Shown one piece after another: positions 27,301-39,700 of a DNA stretch of 64,000 bases. The notes below the pieces were generated by a model that saw only the letters and a program-made list of their open reading frames with translations, had not been told where the DNA came from and did not search any database. The stretch comes from Pegea sp. RAD2-039 (taxonomy: Eukaryota; Chordata; Thaliacea; Salpida; Salpidae), in assembly GCA_034620365.1 (NCBI GenBank), contig JAQGEQ010000204.1:496001-560000 (forward strand), in the 5' to 3' direction. The first letter of the stretch is position 1; the number at the start of each line of letters is the position of its first letter. The translations under genes were made by a program, and so were the position numbers.

Positions 27301-30300
27301 AGATCTTTGAGTATTCAGAAAGTTAATTTGCTCATTAGAAGCAATCACAAAAGTGATAAACCTCTAAATTGTCTTCTTGACTCTCGAAATCTTCAATTGT
27401 GATTAAAATATGAAAGGTGGAAATAGATCTTAAAATCCACCAGCATTCAAAACCATCTCTCAAGCCGAAAGGATAACCAGGGGATAAAATAGTTCCAATT
27501 AAACCTTCAAGAGCAACAAGATCTGATCTTCCACAAAGAACCTCATCTACGTATTCTTCAGGTCATGATAAAAAGTAAATAATTATTTTAGAGCTTTTCA
27601 GTAGACATTTTCTAACCTTCTGTTATTGTAAGTAAATCGTCAGTTTCTGTTATTGTCACTAAGTCATCTGCTGGTTTTTCTGAAATATTGAGTTCAAAGG
27701 TTTAAATAAAAACCATTAAAACTTTAACGAACCAACAGATTTATAAAGAATTGTAAATCCTGAGTCTTGCCATTCAAAATCACTGTTAAAGTTTAATCTG
27801 ATGTAATGTGATTTCGAAAGAAATTGAGTAGTATTAATCGCTCCGGAAACTTCTACTCTTGCTTCTTCTTGATTATCAACTACAGCCCCATTAAATATCT
27901 ACTTAAAAATACATTAGGACATATAAAATGATCTGGTAGAATTTGTAGAACCTTTAATTTGTCGCAACACTCTTCTGTTAAAAAAGATTGTATAGTAAGG
28001 AGGACTCTTCGATCTTCTGAAGTAGATATTGTCCACCAGCAATTTAGATTAGGCATGTAGTCATTTGGATAACCCGGAGATAGCAATGTTGAGGTAGTGT
28101 TTGTGGCAATCAAGTCTGTTTTACCGCATTGATCTAAAAATGTTCAATTTTATCAACCTAAAAACTGTTTGATCATTTATTAAACACTCACCAATGGTCG
28201 GAGTGACTTGATTTGTATATTCTTCTACAGGATTTTGATTATTAGCTTCTACAAATTTTAAAACAACGTTTAAAGACATGCAAAAAATTTGATCAAGGGT
28301 TGATTAATTGCAATTTACCAATAGCTGTAACTGTGATGTCAAAACCGCCTTCTTGAAGATCAAGATCAGAGATAAAATGAAGAGAAAGATAGTTATAAGA
28401 TGAATATGTGTAAGTTTCATACGAAGTTCCTTTGTTGGTTCGAATGATATTGAGAAAATTAGAGCTTTGAGGAGAGGGTGAATCATATATCTAAATAGAA
28501 ATAAAATAACAATTGAAAAATGAAACGATTCAAATGTGAGTCACCTTTAGAAAGTCACAACAGTTCTCAGTCGAAAAATAATTAAATATCAAAGCAATTC
28601 TGGTGTTTGGTGGAGACGCTATTATCCACCAGCAGTTTTCCGACGGGTTATAGTTTAGTGGATAGTTTGGTGAAGTGATTTCAACACTTTGATTAATCTT
28701 AACGTATCTGTGATTGTTTTCACAACCCGTCTGAACACCTAAAAATAGTTTGTATTTACAAATGATACAAACAAAACTGTAACAGATAATGCTTACCAAC
28801 AGCCTTGTATGAGATGTTGAAGCCTTCAAATTCATTTTTATCATCTGTCAAAAAGTTCATAGCAAGATATGAAGTAGCTGATGTTATTTCTTGATTGGTT
28901 AGCTTCGATTTTTTGTCTTTTTTACTCTGTTCTCCTTTCATCTCAACAAATCGATGAGTCAACGCTGCCTCTTTGATATCTCCAGCGTTGTACAACTTTA
29001 AAAAAATGTTAGTAGAAAATAAGAAATTAAATTACTTTTTTATACAACTTACTGATAATGAATCACAACAAGCTTCAGTGTTGAAATGATTGAAGGTTAT
29101 TTTTACATAAGATCCAAATGGGGCCTCTATGATCCACCAACAATTTAAATTTGGCTGATAGTTCAGAGGAAATTGTGGTGAAGTTAAGCTTTTATCTTCT
29201 CCGGGAAATGCTTGTAGTTTCTGAACACCACAACTTGGTGTTATATTTTCAACTTAAAAAAAAGTAAACTCTAGAAAATTGTTGGAGGTATTTTTTAAAA
29301 CCTTACTAGCTTCGTTATCAGTTTCAAATTCTTCTTCAAGAGGTGATTCTGAAAGATAAAGATTAATTTTAAAAGCTTGTAGTAAAGTGTAGACTTAAAC
29401 TGAATATCATGTATAAGTAAACACTTGCACGTGTGAAGCTCAAAGTTATCAAAGTATTTTTTGATCTTTTCAACACTACACATGTTTCATATCAAATATA
29501 CATGAAAATATACTTTAAGGTTAGTTACAAAACTGTTTGATAAAGATAAGACGATAAGAATTTGAAGCAAAACACCTTTTACAGCAATTGTAACATTCAA
29601 TAATTGATCTTTCTCAACTTGACTCGAATTAAACCTAAAAGTAAAGTAATTCAAAGGTGACATCAACTCAAATGTGTCCGTAGATGTCGGTACAGCTGCA
29701 ATTAAGTTGCTCCTTGAACTGAAAGATTGGGATGTAGCAAAATATATCTGTAAATATTTTCACAAGTTAGTTTCAATTATTCAATTTATATTCACTTTAT
29801 TTCAATCACCTCTATTGATTGTCTCTCGTTAAGATTTGAAATAATTGCTTTAAGTTTATTATTTGGTTTTGTATAAACTGTCCACCAACAATTATTCAGA
29901 AAAACTTTATTGAATGTGAAAGTTTCAACCTTTTCAATTGACTTTGTTTGCCCGCAAACTAACAATAAACAAATAAAAATAAGAATCTTTCACCAGAGTT
30001 GTTTGTCACTAAGCAAAGTCACTCAATAATTAATTTAGAGTTAATCGAATAAGTTCAAAAATTTAAGCGGTAATTTACTTTCTGATTTTACCTTCTAATA
30101 ATTTAACTTATAACTAGTAAATTGAAATTTTCAGAAAGTAAAAATAAAACTTTATGGCTCTTAAAATAAAGATAAACACGAACTTTAAAAATATAAATAA
30201 CTTACTGTGAGATGCGAAAAAGATTATGGATGAGTTTGATTCTGATAAATTTGTCGTAGGATTGTACTTGCTGATCATATAGATTTTTATTGATGATGAA

Positions 30301-31119
30301 ATTGATGAAATATTTACTTCAAAATCCGAATAGTTAGAAGAGAACAGAACTTCTTCGTTTTCAATATCTGTGACCTGTTTTTATAATTATCATTTTTGCA
30401 TTCAAATATTCTATTTCGTTTGTAAATATTACTTCAATGAAATATTCTTCCATATTAATCAATTGTAAGTTGATTGTCATTCCTTTATTAGCAGCAGTTA
30501 CGTTCCATTCACAAAACTGTTGCTTGAAATGTTTGATTGAAAGTTCTTTGTGAGAAGTTGATGCTATAAAAGTTCTTCCACAAACATCTTGAGAATCTAA
30601 ATAACATAATGATAATTTCGCCGAGTATTTAACTAAAATATTTTATCAATTTCAACTGTCTTATATTGAAATGGAAGTTTTAGATTATCTTTTTTATTTT
30701 TTTATTGCGAATTAACTATATATAAGATTGAATATACTTTGATGACTACAGCTTATATAATGTTAACTTTAATTAATTATATAAATTCTATAAGCTGTGA
30801 TGTTTTCATAAATAAGATTTGATTCATGATAAGATTACAAAGTTTTCTTTGTGACTTCGTCAAGATCAATCTAAATTTTTAATTGAATGATGTTAAAACA
30901 GCTGTAATTAAAAAACAGCTGAAAGGAAAAATTTACAACAAAGCAAATGACTCGCTTTTGTTGCTTATCTTTAAAATCAAATAAATAACTCGTCAAATAA
31001 CTTATCAAAATAAAAAATATTGAAATAACCTTACCTTGGCGATTTGGCAAATAGTTAGCTGAACAAGAGGTAATCAAGGCGGTAATTACTAACAAACCAA
31101 AAAAATTAAAAAATTTCAT
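18399..31119 (-). CDS. secreted CUB(x10)-mucin-Ly6-like-VWA protein (paralog B)
   Basis: Start at 31119 gives a signal peptide (MKFFNFFGLLVITALITSCS) just after a possible 5' UTR splice acceptor. Ten CUB domains follow at about 30.60-30.23, 29.96-29.59, 29.23-28.80, 28.74-28.32, 28.13-27.73, 27.55-27.13, 26.88-26.40, 26.35-25.95, 25.79-25.33 and 24.85-24.46 kb. Seven carry CCD; domains 1, 2 and 6 lack it. Then come a Thr-rich exon (24.37-23.94 kb), Ly6-like exons (23.53-23.10 kb; KCEENFSCFSAEL, LSCCNQSGCTQ), a long exon with a mucin-like repeat array (23.05-21.00 kb), Cys/helical exons (20.96-20.2 kb), and a VWA domain (19912 to about 18.56 kb) with intact MIDAS: DGSGSMS, the Thr in DGYTTYTAH, and IIVVTDG. 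My preferred last exon is 18447-18399 (ends KSG, stop), which closes in phase. Probable role: secreted, heavily O-glycosylated, multivalent adhesion or matrix protein; partner unknown. Confidence 0.83.
18561..19912 (-). other. VWA domain of paralog B, intact MIDAS
   Basis: Exons at 19912-19744 (CKAKSLDLMFLLDGSGSMS...VGVMQYSHYSGS), about 19.23-19.16, about 19.09-18.95, about 18.84-18.73, and 18667-18561 kb. The DxSxS motif, a mid-domain Thr in GYTTYTAHAI and the VVTDG Asp are all present, so divalent-cation-dependent ligand binding is plausible. A basic segment (KRFAKKRAFRTQVRTLYKF) follows the domain. Confidence 0.88.
21004..23050 (-). other. large mucin-like exon of paralog B
   Basis: A single exon of about 2 kb encodes a Thr/Pro/Glu-rich segment. 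It includes Thr/Ser-rich flanks with many N-glycosylation sequons (NTSK, NITN, NATN and others), the central 33-bp repeat array, and a C-terminal Cys-containing stretch (LVECQREKSNPD, PGCNWVETYNKIWLC) before the donor near 21004. It is expected to form an extended glycosylated stalk. Confidence 0.85.
21507..22630 (-). repeat. 34 copies of a 33-bp/11-residue mucin-like repeat
   Basis: The unit PVVEPFETTTE is repeated about 34 times with no gap. Variants are limited (TTTK, TATE, DSTVK, DKTTK, YTTVK, LVVEPF). Outer units, especially at the protein C-terminal side (21.5-22.0 kb), are more diverged, while the centre (22.0-22.5 kb) is nearly uniform, the pattern expected of a minisatellite expanding by unequal exchange. 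Because 33 is divisible by 3 and the unit lacks stops in most frames, long open frames also appear on the other strand (21507-22454 and 21779-22993); these are not genes. Confidence 0.97.
23935..24380 (-). other. Thr-rich linker exon of paralog B
   Basis: Thr/Ser-rich coding exon just after the tenth CUB domain: runs such as TTTPEQLLTTN, SSTRKTSTTVRPTTTTEE and LRTTTTLNGTEF, with a donor before 23935. No tandem unit is visible. Likely an O-glycosylated spacer. Confidence 0.75.
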
Positions 31120-33705
31120 GATTAAGATGAGGCTACCCTGAAGTTTGAAAAAAAGCTGAAAAATAAATTTCATCAAACTCTAAAAATGTTTTAACTTTTG
31201 AGCGAATCAACAATGAACTTTAATTGCGTCATTTAATCTCTACGAAATCATTTGAAATCTTATAGAAAGTTGATCTCGGCGCAAATTCGAGTCTATTGCT
31301 AAATAATCAATTTAGAATTCAGTAGAATAAGTTTCCTGTGGAAATACGTCTCTTTTGACTACTTCTTTTTTTTCTTCGCTTTTATTCCACATCTTTCTGA
31401 TCTTTCTTTTCTGTGATATCGGAGAGAGTTTTTATTCTCTCCTTTTCTTGCTCTTGTGACGTCATATAAAACTCGTATAAGTCTCGAATTATCGCTATTC
31501 GAATTGTTAAAATATTATTAGTTAATGAATAACTTGATAAAGTCAAAACAATGTTTTATGTACTAAACCGAAAGTTGTTGAAACTGTTGACCAATTGATG
31601 TGTAAGTTGGGTTTTTGAGCAAATATTTCCGTTTGGAAGTTGGTTATGGTTTCGTTCAAACAGTTTCCATCACTAAACATTAAATTTGATTTGCGTTTTA
31701 TTCAAACTCGTAAATAAATTTCTTTGAAACACCTTAGATTAGTGGTATCATACATAAGTTGAATAAATATCTTAAATACACAAATTTAGTTACATTGCGA
31801 ATGAGGTAAGTCAATTATACAAACAGATATAATTCCAGAATTTTATAAATCTTATAAATGAGCTTTCTTTGACTTTAGATGTATACTGATTATAGCTACT
31901 TTCACCAACATCATTTATCAATCGTTTAAAGCAAAGATTAGACAAAGAAACAAAATGTGGTTTTAAAACTGAAGATAAAATAGAATTTTTTCATCGGAAT
32001 AAAGCAGATCATGTAATTTCTAAATCAACAAATTAGGCTAGCAGGGTGTCAATAATTGAAAACGTTGTTAAAAATTCAAAAAAAGAAGATACAGACTAAA
32101 TGAAACTGATGAAGCATTATAAATTTTAATCCAATCAATTAGGGATTTTGTTTAAATTTAAATAATTTTTAAATCAAAGTTTGTTTTAATAGAAATAATG
32201 TAAGCTGTTCTCGAATTTGAACATGAAAAATAATTTTCTTAAATTTTTTGCAACAATTTTCGGCTCCAAGCACTAAAAGTCTCATTTCCGATACTCAACA
32301 ATTGCTGAGAACGAAGTCCCGATAATTAATACAGTCAAGTAATTGAGGAAGTTGTTACTTGTGAGTATTAAAATGTATTTTTCAACGTTAAACAACGAGC
32401 TAAATTCAACCATTTCAACTTATTGTTGCTGTGAAATTTTGTCTTTTAATTTTTAAGTCATCGATAATTATTATTTTCTAAAAATATTTAAGAAGCAAAA
32501 ATTTTTTGTATAAACAAATCTAAGATTAAGATAAAATCAGGTGGAAACGTCATCAGAAATTCTTAAATATTTTATCGAGTAGTTTTTGAAAGAAAACTAC
32601 TTGATTTTCATAACCAATTTTAATGAGATATTTTTAGTTGAAACCATATGTTAGGTCACAATCTAAAAATATTAGTTATCCATCTTATATTAATTTTATC
32701 CAAACTTACCCTACAACTTAAAGAGTAGTTTTAAAGCTGCTAACCAAGTATGCATGCATTTGTACAAATCTTATACAAAGAACGTGAATTTTAAAACCAG
32801 GAAACTGACAATAATATTAAATTAATATTTTTTTTTGCTTTTACTTGTTTACATTTCAATTCAAAGCTTCTTATTTGACCCAATTTTACTCAACAAATTG
32901 TTTCAGTATATGCTAATTAAACCTTAAATCTCATTTGAACTGTTCAGATTTTGAAGTTTAATCTTAATGAAATTATAACTACTGTATATGTGAAATATAT
33001 ACTGTATTTAACTATCTCAGCTAAGATGAAAGACTTAAATCTATTAGAAGTTAATTTGATGAAGGTGATTAATTTCAAGGTAACTTTCTTATGATGTAAT
33101 CTTTGATAAATTCGTCTCGACAATGTGGCATCTTTGTAAACGAAAATCATAAGTTGTGTAAAAATATCGCCTCAAGCTTCAATTTCAGCATCTTCATTTT
33201 CTGTTTTTCTAATCTCAACTTGTTGTCTTTCAGTTATATTTTCATATCCGTGCGAATATTGTAAATTGTAAAAGATCTTCAGTGTTATGCTTACTAGTTC
33301 AGATACTTTGTGAGGTTTGAAAGAAAGGTAAAAGTTGAGAAGAAGAGCTATTTATTGTTACTTTTCTATTCAAATTTAAAAAATATTCTTTAATATTTCG
33401 AAAATATAGCAAATTGCTTGTTTCTATTTGATGTAAATATATTCAAGCTTTTCCAACTTGTAACTACTTTGGTTTTTAGTTTTTATAGTTATTTAATCTA
33501 CAAAGTTATGTTTTTTCATAGAAAATAATAAGTCAGTTTTATAGCACTATTATAAAAGTAAATCGAATGATAAAACTTTAATAAAATTTTTGATCTGATT
33601 TTAAATTTTAACAGCTAACACATTTAAACTATTTTACATTTTCAACACTTTTCAGTAAATATTACCACCACTAGAAACAAACAAATTAAAAACAAATACA
33701 GAAAG
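31120..33705. promoter_or_regulatory. shared upstream region between divergent paralogs B and C
   Basis: About 2.6 kb separates the start of B (minus) from the 5' UTR of C (plus). The two promoters must lie here. A perfect TGACGTCA palindrome (CRE-like) is at 31457-31464, and an inverted repeat GGAGAGA...TCTCTCC lies near 31420-31441. No protein-coding exon was recognised. Regulatory function is inferred from position only. Confidence 0.35.
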
Positions 33706-33782
33706 GTGAGTACAACATTTTTGAAATTTGTTATTCGGCTCAAATGTTTACCAAGATCAATAACAGATATTTGGATCTCATG

Positions 33783-36700
33783 ATGACCATTGATAAGTAC
33801 AAAGTTGTTAGACAACAGAAAATGCTACTTTTACTTGTGTTTATCTCTATATCACAAGGCCTTAGCTCGTCATTACATGGTATGCATTTCATTAAATTGT
33901 GAAACCTTCAGTAATAAATATATTTAAGAAACTTGTGAAACGGAAAGACTAATTGCAAGACCTATAAATGATACGAATCGAACTTTTTTCACTTCTTATG
34001 CTTACCCGAAGCTCTATACAAATGGACTTGATTGTTGGTGGATAATTAAAGCCAAACAAAATGAAAGAATCAAATTAACAACTTTTGATTTTCTAACTGA
34101 AAGCTGCTGTGATATTTTATGGGTGAGACTAGAGCTGAATAAATTTTTTTACTCAAAAGTAAAAACTTGAATATTGTTGTAGATTTTTAATTCTACTGTC
34201 GCTACTAATGATGGAAGTTTATTAGTTAATAAATGGTCTGGATCGATACCACCCCAAACATCAATAGTATCACCTTCAAATTTTCTTGCAATCAATTTCC
34301 GTACAAACAGTATTAAGAAGTTAAAAGGATTCAACATTTCCTATGAACTTACAAGTCATCATTAAAAAGTTAATTCTTTAAGAAATTGATTACTTTTCTA
34401 ACTTACAGATGAAGCAGCCACTCCAATGTTTGATTTGAAGAAAGAATATGAAAAATCAAACAAGAAAATTTGTAAATAATTGTTTTATGGTATTAAGTTT
34501 TTGGAATAACAAAAAACTCTTTATTCAGCTTCCAATAACTTCAGCAGTTGTTTTGATGTAACGTTAGAAGCTACTCCAGAACCATTAGAGATTGCTTCGC
34601 CAGGTTATCCACAAACTTATCCAAACGAGATGAATTGTAAATGGAAAATTGAAACCAAAGAAAATTATTTAATTCAATTAAAATTTAACTTAATTGATTT
34701 TGAACCTTGCTGTGATTATCTTCTTGTAAGATAAATATGTCAGATGATGATTTAGATAATCAGTTGTTCACTTCCAGATCCGAGAAGATGGAGATATTGT
34801 TAATACTCTAAGAAAAAATGAAGCCTCAGGCAGAATATTTTTATCAAAGAGTAAAAGTGGTTTTGAGCTGGAAATGAAAACGGACAAATCAATCCGACGA
34901 AGCGGCTTTCATGCAGTTTTCAGAAGTGGTGAGTATTTAACATCAGCGCAATATTTTTATACAAACAAGTAACATCATTAATAATTGTTGAAAAAAACGA
35001 AAAAACGTTTCTAAACTAAATTAACAATCGTTGTAATTCAAAGTGTACAACTTTCCATTTGAAGTAATAAAGATTGAGTTCTGTTCAAGTACTCACCTAA
35101 TTCCTTTTTATTAAGAAATATTTTATTTTCACAGTTCCACCTTCAAAGGCGAAGCAACCTTTTCCAAAAAAATGTAAATAAAAGAAGACATTTATTAAAA
35201 TCTGTGTTTGTTATCTGATTTTGAAATTCAGCGGTTAACAAAAATTTTACAATATTTTTAAACTTTAGGCAAATATTTAAAAACATGGATTTTAACGAAC
35301 TTTCAGATATATGCAAAGAAACTTTAGTTGCTTCAAATAAAGTACAAACATTCACTTCGCCAAATTGGCCGCAAAATTATCCCTTAGATATCCATTGCTT
35401 CTGGATTATATCAGCTGAGCAAGATGATTATTTAATTGAACTAAATGTCCACCAATTGTTATTAGATGAATGTTGTGATTATCTTGAGGTTAAACTTTAT
35501 TTACTTGTTAACTATCATTAAAATTTTAGCAAATTTTTGTCAACATTTTTGTGATTAATTTCTAATTTTTAATCTTAAATGATTTTTTTTAATTTTCAAG
35601 ATAAATGAAGAAAATCAAGAACCAATAAGATTGAGTCAAGGTTTTATCAAAACTTCATTGAAGTCTCATAACAACACCTTGAAGGTTGAGTTTATGTCTG
35701 ATAAATCTCTCGTTAACAAAGGCTTTCAAATCTCCTATAAGCAAGGTAGGATTTTATGAATTAGTTCAAGAAAAGTTTAATACTCTTCAGTAAATTGAGT
35801 TAATACTCTTTGATTAAAGTACCTCCAAAAATCACCACCTTGGAGGATAATCTGGAAGAAGCGAAAGAGGATATATTTCTATTTCGTAAACCATTTTTAC
35901 CAGGTTAGTTTAATCTTTATCTAAACAATTTGTCTTGTTCAGGATTTGATGACAGATTGGTTCAGAATCATATTTTTTTGATGTTCACACAACTGACAAA
36001 AACAATTTTTTTTTATTTGTTGGTTTTGCAGAGGTCGAAAATAAATTTTGTCCAAAAGAAAAAAAACAGATTTCTGAAAGTTGCATTCGTCTTCCTTTAT
36101 GGGTTTCTTTTCGTGAAAGTCAGTTTGAGCAAATTTGTTGACTTCAGAAGTTTATTTATTCTAAATTTCATCTTCTTCAGCCTATCCATGCGGATTCACA
36201 ACAACAGCTTCTGATGATATTCAAGATCTCAATTCGCCAAAATTCCCGTCATTATATGGAGCTAATGAAAGGTGCAGATGGCATATAAAAGCTTCACCAG
36301 GGTACAAAGTCCAACTTACAATCGGGTATTTTGAGACAGAATCCTGTTGTGATATTCTCAAGGTAGAACTCTCCTCTTGTTCATAAATCCGATGGTCTGA
36401 TTGGTTAACTTTAGATCTGGGGATCAAATAAACTAGAGATACGAATGGCTGGATCTTTGAGGAAAGATCAAACTTTTATTTCTTCAAATGAAAGTGGATT
36501 TATTTTGATCTTCAGATCAGATTCTTCTGTTCAGAAAACAGGCTTCAGAGGAATCTTCCGAAAAGGTGGAATTTTTACAAACAATCGAATATCGAGTCTA
36601 AATATTTTTTGAATTTTAGTTGAAGACAACAAAGAGGTCAAACCTCTTCCTATTCAACGTTGGTACTTTTATTTCTAGAAATTTCTGGCATCAAGTTTTT

Positions 36701-39700
36701 TGTATTTAATTTCGATTTTATTTACTGACAGCTCCAATTATTTTAATAAAAATTATTTTCTAAATGATTATTTGTAAAAATAATAATTTTTTGATCGATT
36801 GCTTCAATTTGTAATTTCATTTAACAAAGTTTGCTGCAAAATATTTGAAATATTAAATTTATAGCATAAAATTTAAATTTAATTATATTTATGTATATTT
36901 TGATCAATTGCATATAAATCTGACAAACTTGTCAAGCTAATCACTACTTACTTGAAAGTAGATATTAAATTTATAAATCTACCGCAATGAAGTAAACTTT
37001 TACAGCATTTTTACAGAACTTCTTTAACAAAACAATTATTTTAGCTCAATGTGGGTTTGAGGCATCTGTCACAGATAAATTAGAACAACTTGAGTCTCCT
37101 GGATGGCCTGGCACCTATCCAAACAATCTGAATTGTATTTGGAACTTTACTACTTCGAGTATAGGAAAGGAAATCGAACTAACTATCTATAGTTTTAATA
37201 CAGAAGCATGTTGCGACTACTTAGAGGTTTACTGAGTTTTGTTAGCTTATTAGCAATTAACATTCCGATAATTAAAATGCTTGATATGAAATTGTTTAAC
37301 AGGTTTTCGGTAAGAATGCAACAACTAGAATTAAGGGTGAACTTTTTAAGCCAATGACCATATTATCAAACGGAGCAAACTTAAATGTGTTTTTCTTTTC
37401 GGATAAAAGCAAGACTTCTAAAGGTTTTAACGCAACAATCAGACAAAGTAAAAACTTAAATGACAACTTAAAGTAATATCAAACACTAATTTATAACTTA
37501 ATACCTATCTACATTTAATTATTACATATTTTAGCAAGTTTTTATTATTATTATTACTATTGTCGTTTATTTTATCAACAAAACTTAATAATAGGTTTAT
37601 TCGTTTTAATTGTTAAAATGATTTTCAGAACTGATCACAAATTAAAATTTGCAATTTTACAGTTGATGCCATTTCAAATATTATTTCGGTTTCAAGTATG
37701 ATTCTTTGATTTATATTTGTTTTTCAAATTATCACTAAACTAGAAAACTATAGAAAGTTTTACAATTGAATTTTTAGATCTAGAAACACTGGCGGGAAAA
37801 TGTAAATTTAACTTGGAAGCAACTTCACAATTAAATTATGCAAAAAGTCCAAATTATCCATTTCCATACGATCCTAATACTGATTGTATTTGGATTATTA
37901 AACCTAAAAATGAAAACGAAATAGTTCAAGTTCAAATAGAAGAGTTAAAAACCGAATCATGTTGTGACTTTTTAGATGTAAGTTGATTTAACTGAAATAA
38001 TGGAAAGTCATTACAATTTGTGTAACCAATTAAAAACCTGCTCCAGATTTACTTAGTTGGAAGCGATGGTTACGATCGTTTAAGAGGAGATATATCATCA
38101 GTACGAAAGTTTATCAGTAGATCCATAGCTTTGAGATTTTTTTCTGACGGAACTGATCAAAGAAAGGGATTTAAAGCTTCGTATATTTCAGGTTATATTT
38201 CTACAATAGCTAAACAATCAAATAGTTTATTATAAATTTAAATGTTTTTTTCAGAAATTTTTTTAAAATGTTATTTGCTTTTTGTTGCAGTAAATCCTAA
38301 GCCTGAAAAGAAAGAGATAAAAAGTAATTTCCAAAACAACAATGAAACAGAAGAAGGTTTTTAATTATTTGAATTACACAAATTCCTTAAAATATAAAAA
38401 CGTTTTCAAATTCTGTGAAATGTTATTTTGATCTGATGATCAGCTAACTTTAGAAATGATGTCATTTAGTTTGTGGATACAAAGTTACTGCGGAGTCATA
38501 CGAACAAGAAATCACATCAGCTGGCTGGCCACAAAACTATCCCAATGATATGAATTGTCTATGGGTGATCGAAACATTTAAAAATAATCACAAAATTGAA
38601 TTGACTATTGAAGACATCAATACTGAAGCTTGTTGTGACTTTATTGAAGTAATTATAAAGTTGTCATATTTATAAATAGATTTATCAACAAAAAACTAAT
38701 CATTTTTTTCAATAACAGGTTTCTGACGGAGATTCGGCGCAAATATTTAAAGGGACTCTGTTAAAAAATCAAGTTTTTCGTTCGAAGAGAAATCGTGTTG
38801 CAGTGAAATTTGTCAGTGATTCAAATGGGAGGTTTCGAGGATTCCGTCTAAAATTCAAAGAAAGTAAGTTTATAGTCATGTAAATAGAAAATTATTTATG
38901 GATAAACGCTTGTGAAATATTTATTTATTTTCGTTCAATAACTAAATCTTTTTTTTCAGTTCAAATAAATGAAACTAAAAACATTATACCAGGTACCAAA
39001 CAAAACTTTGTAGAGTTGATAAACTTTTTTAATGTTATCTTGTTAGTTAAAGGTAAAAATAATTGTACATCATATCTCGTGGCAAGCGACAAAGAGCAAT
39101 TTATCACTTCCAAGGATTATCCAAACACTTATTATTCATATGAAGATTGTGTTTGGATTATACAAAGCTCTTCTCCTATGTCTCAAGTTGAAGTGATTAT
39201 AAATGAAGTATCATCAGAAGACTGCTGTGATTATTTAGAGGTTTTAACAAGTACATTACTGAGTAACTTTCTATGTTAGTAAATAATGGAATCGATTGTT
39301 TAGATTTATAGTGGCAAAGATAAGTATGAAAGGTTTAGTGGTTTCTTGAACAATACACAGAAGTTTCAATCTTCACTAATTGTTGTGCGATTTTTTACCG
39401 ATGGTAACATAGTTGAAAAAGGATTCCGTCTTTCTTACAAAAATAGTTGAGTAATTTGATTGAATTCATATAAAAATGAAAATAAAATTCATATAGAAAA
39501 ACTACTTTTTCTTATAATGAAGATTAGATTTTATTCTTATGAAGTCTTTTATTGTTTGCATAATTTTAAAAAATATAAATCTATCAATGACATATCATCA
39601 TACTATCACTTCACTGGAGATAGAAATTCTATTTATATTTTCAATAAAAGAATTATTTTTTGTTTCAGTTTATTCAAACTTTTCATCTGCAAACGAAGGT

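Noticed and set aside
31457-31464. TGACGTCA as a functional CRE controlling paralogs B and C
   Set aside because: The same TGACGTCA octamer also occurs inside coding exons of this window, so a single palindrome is weak evidence; recorded only as a site.
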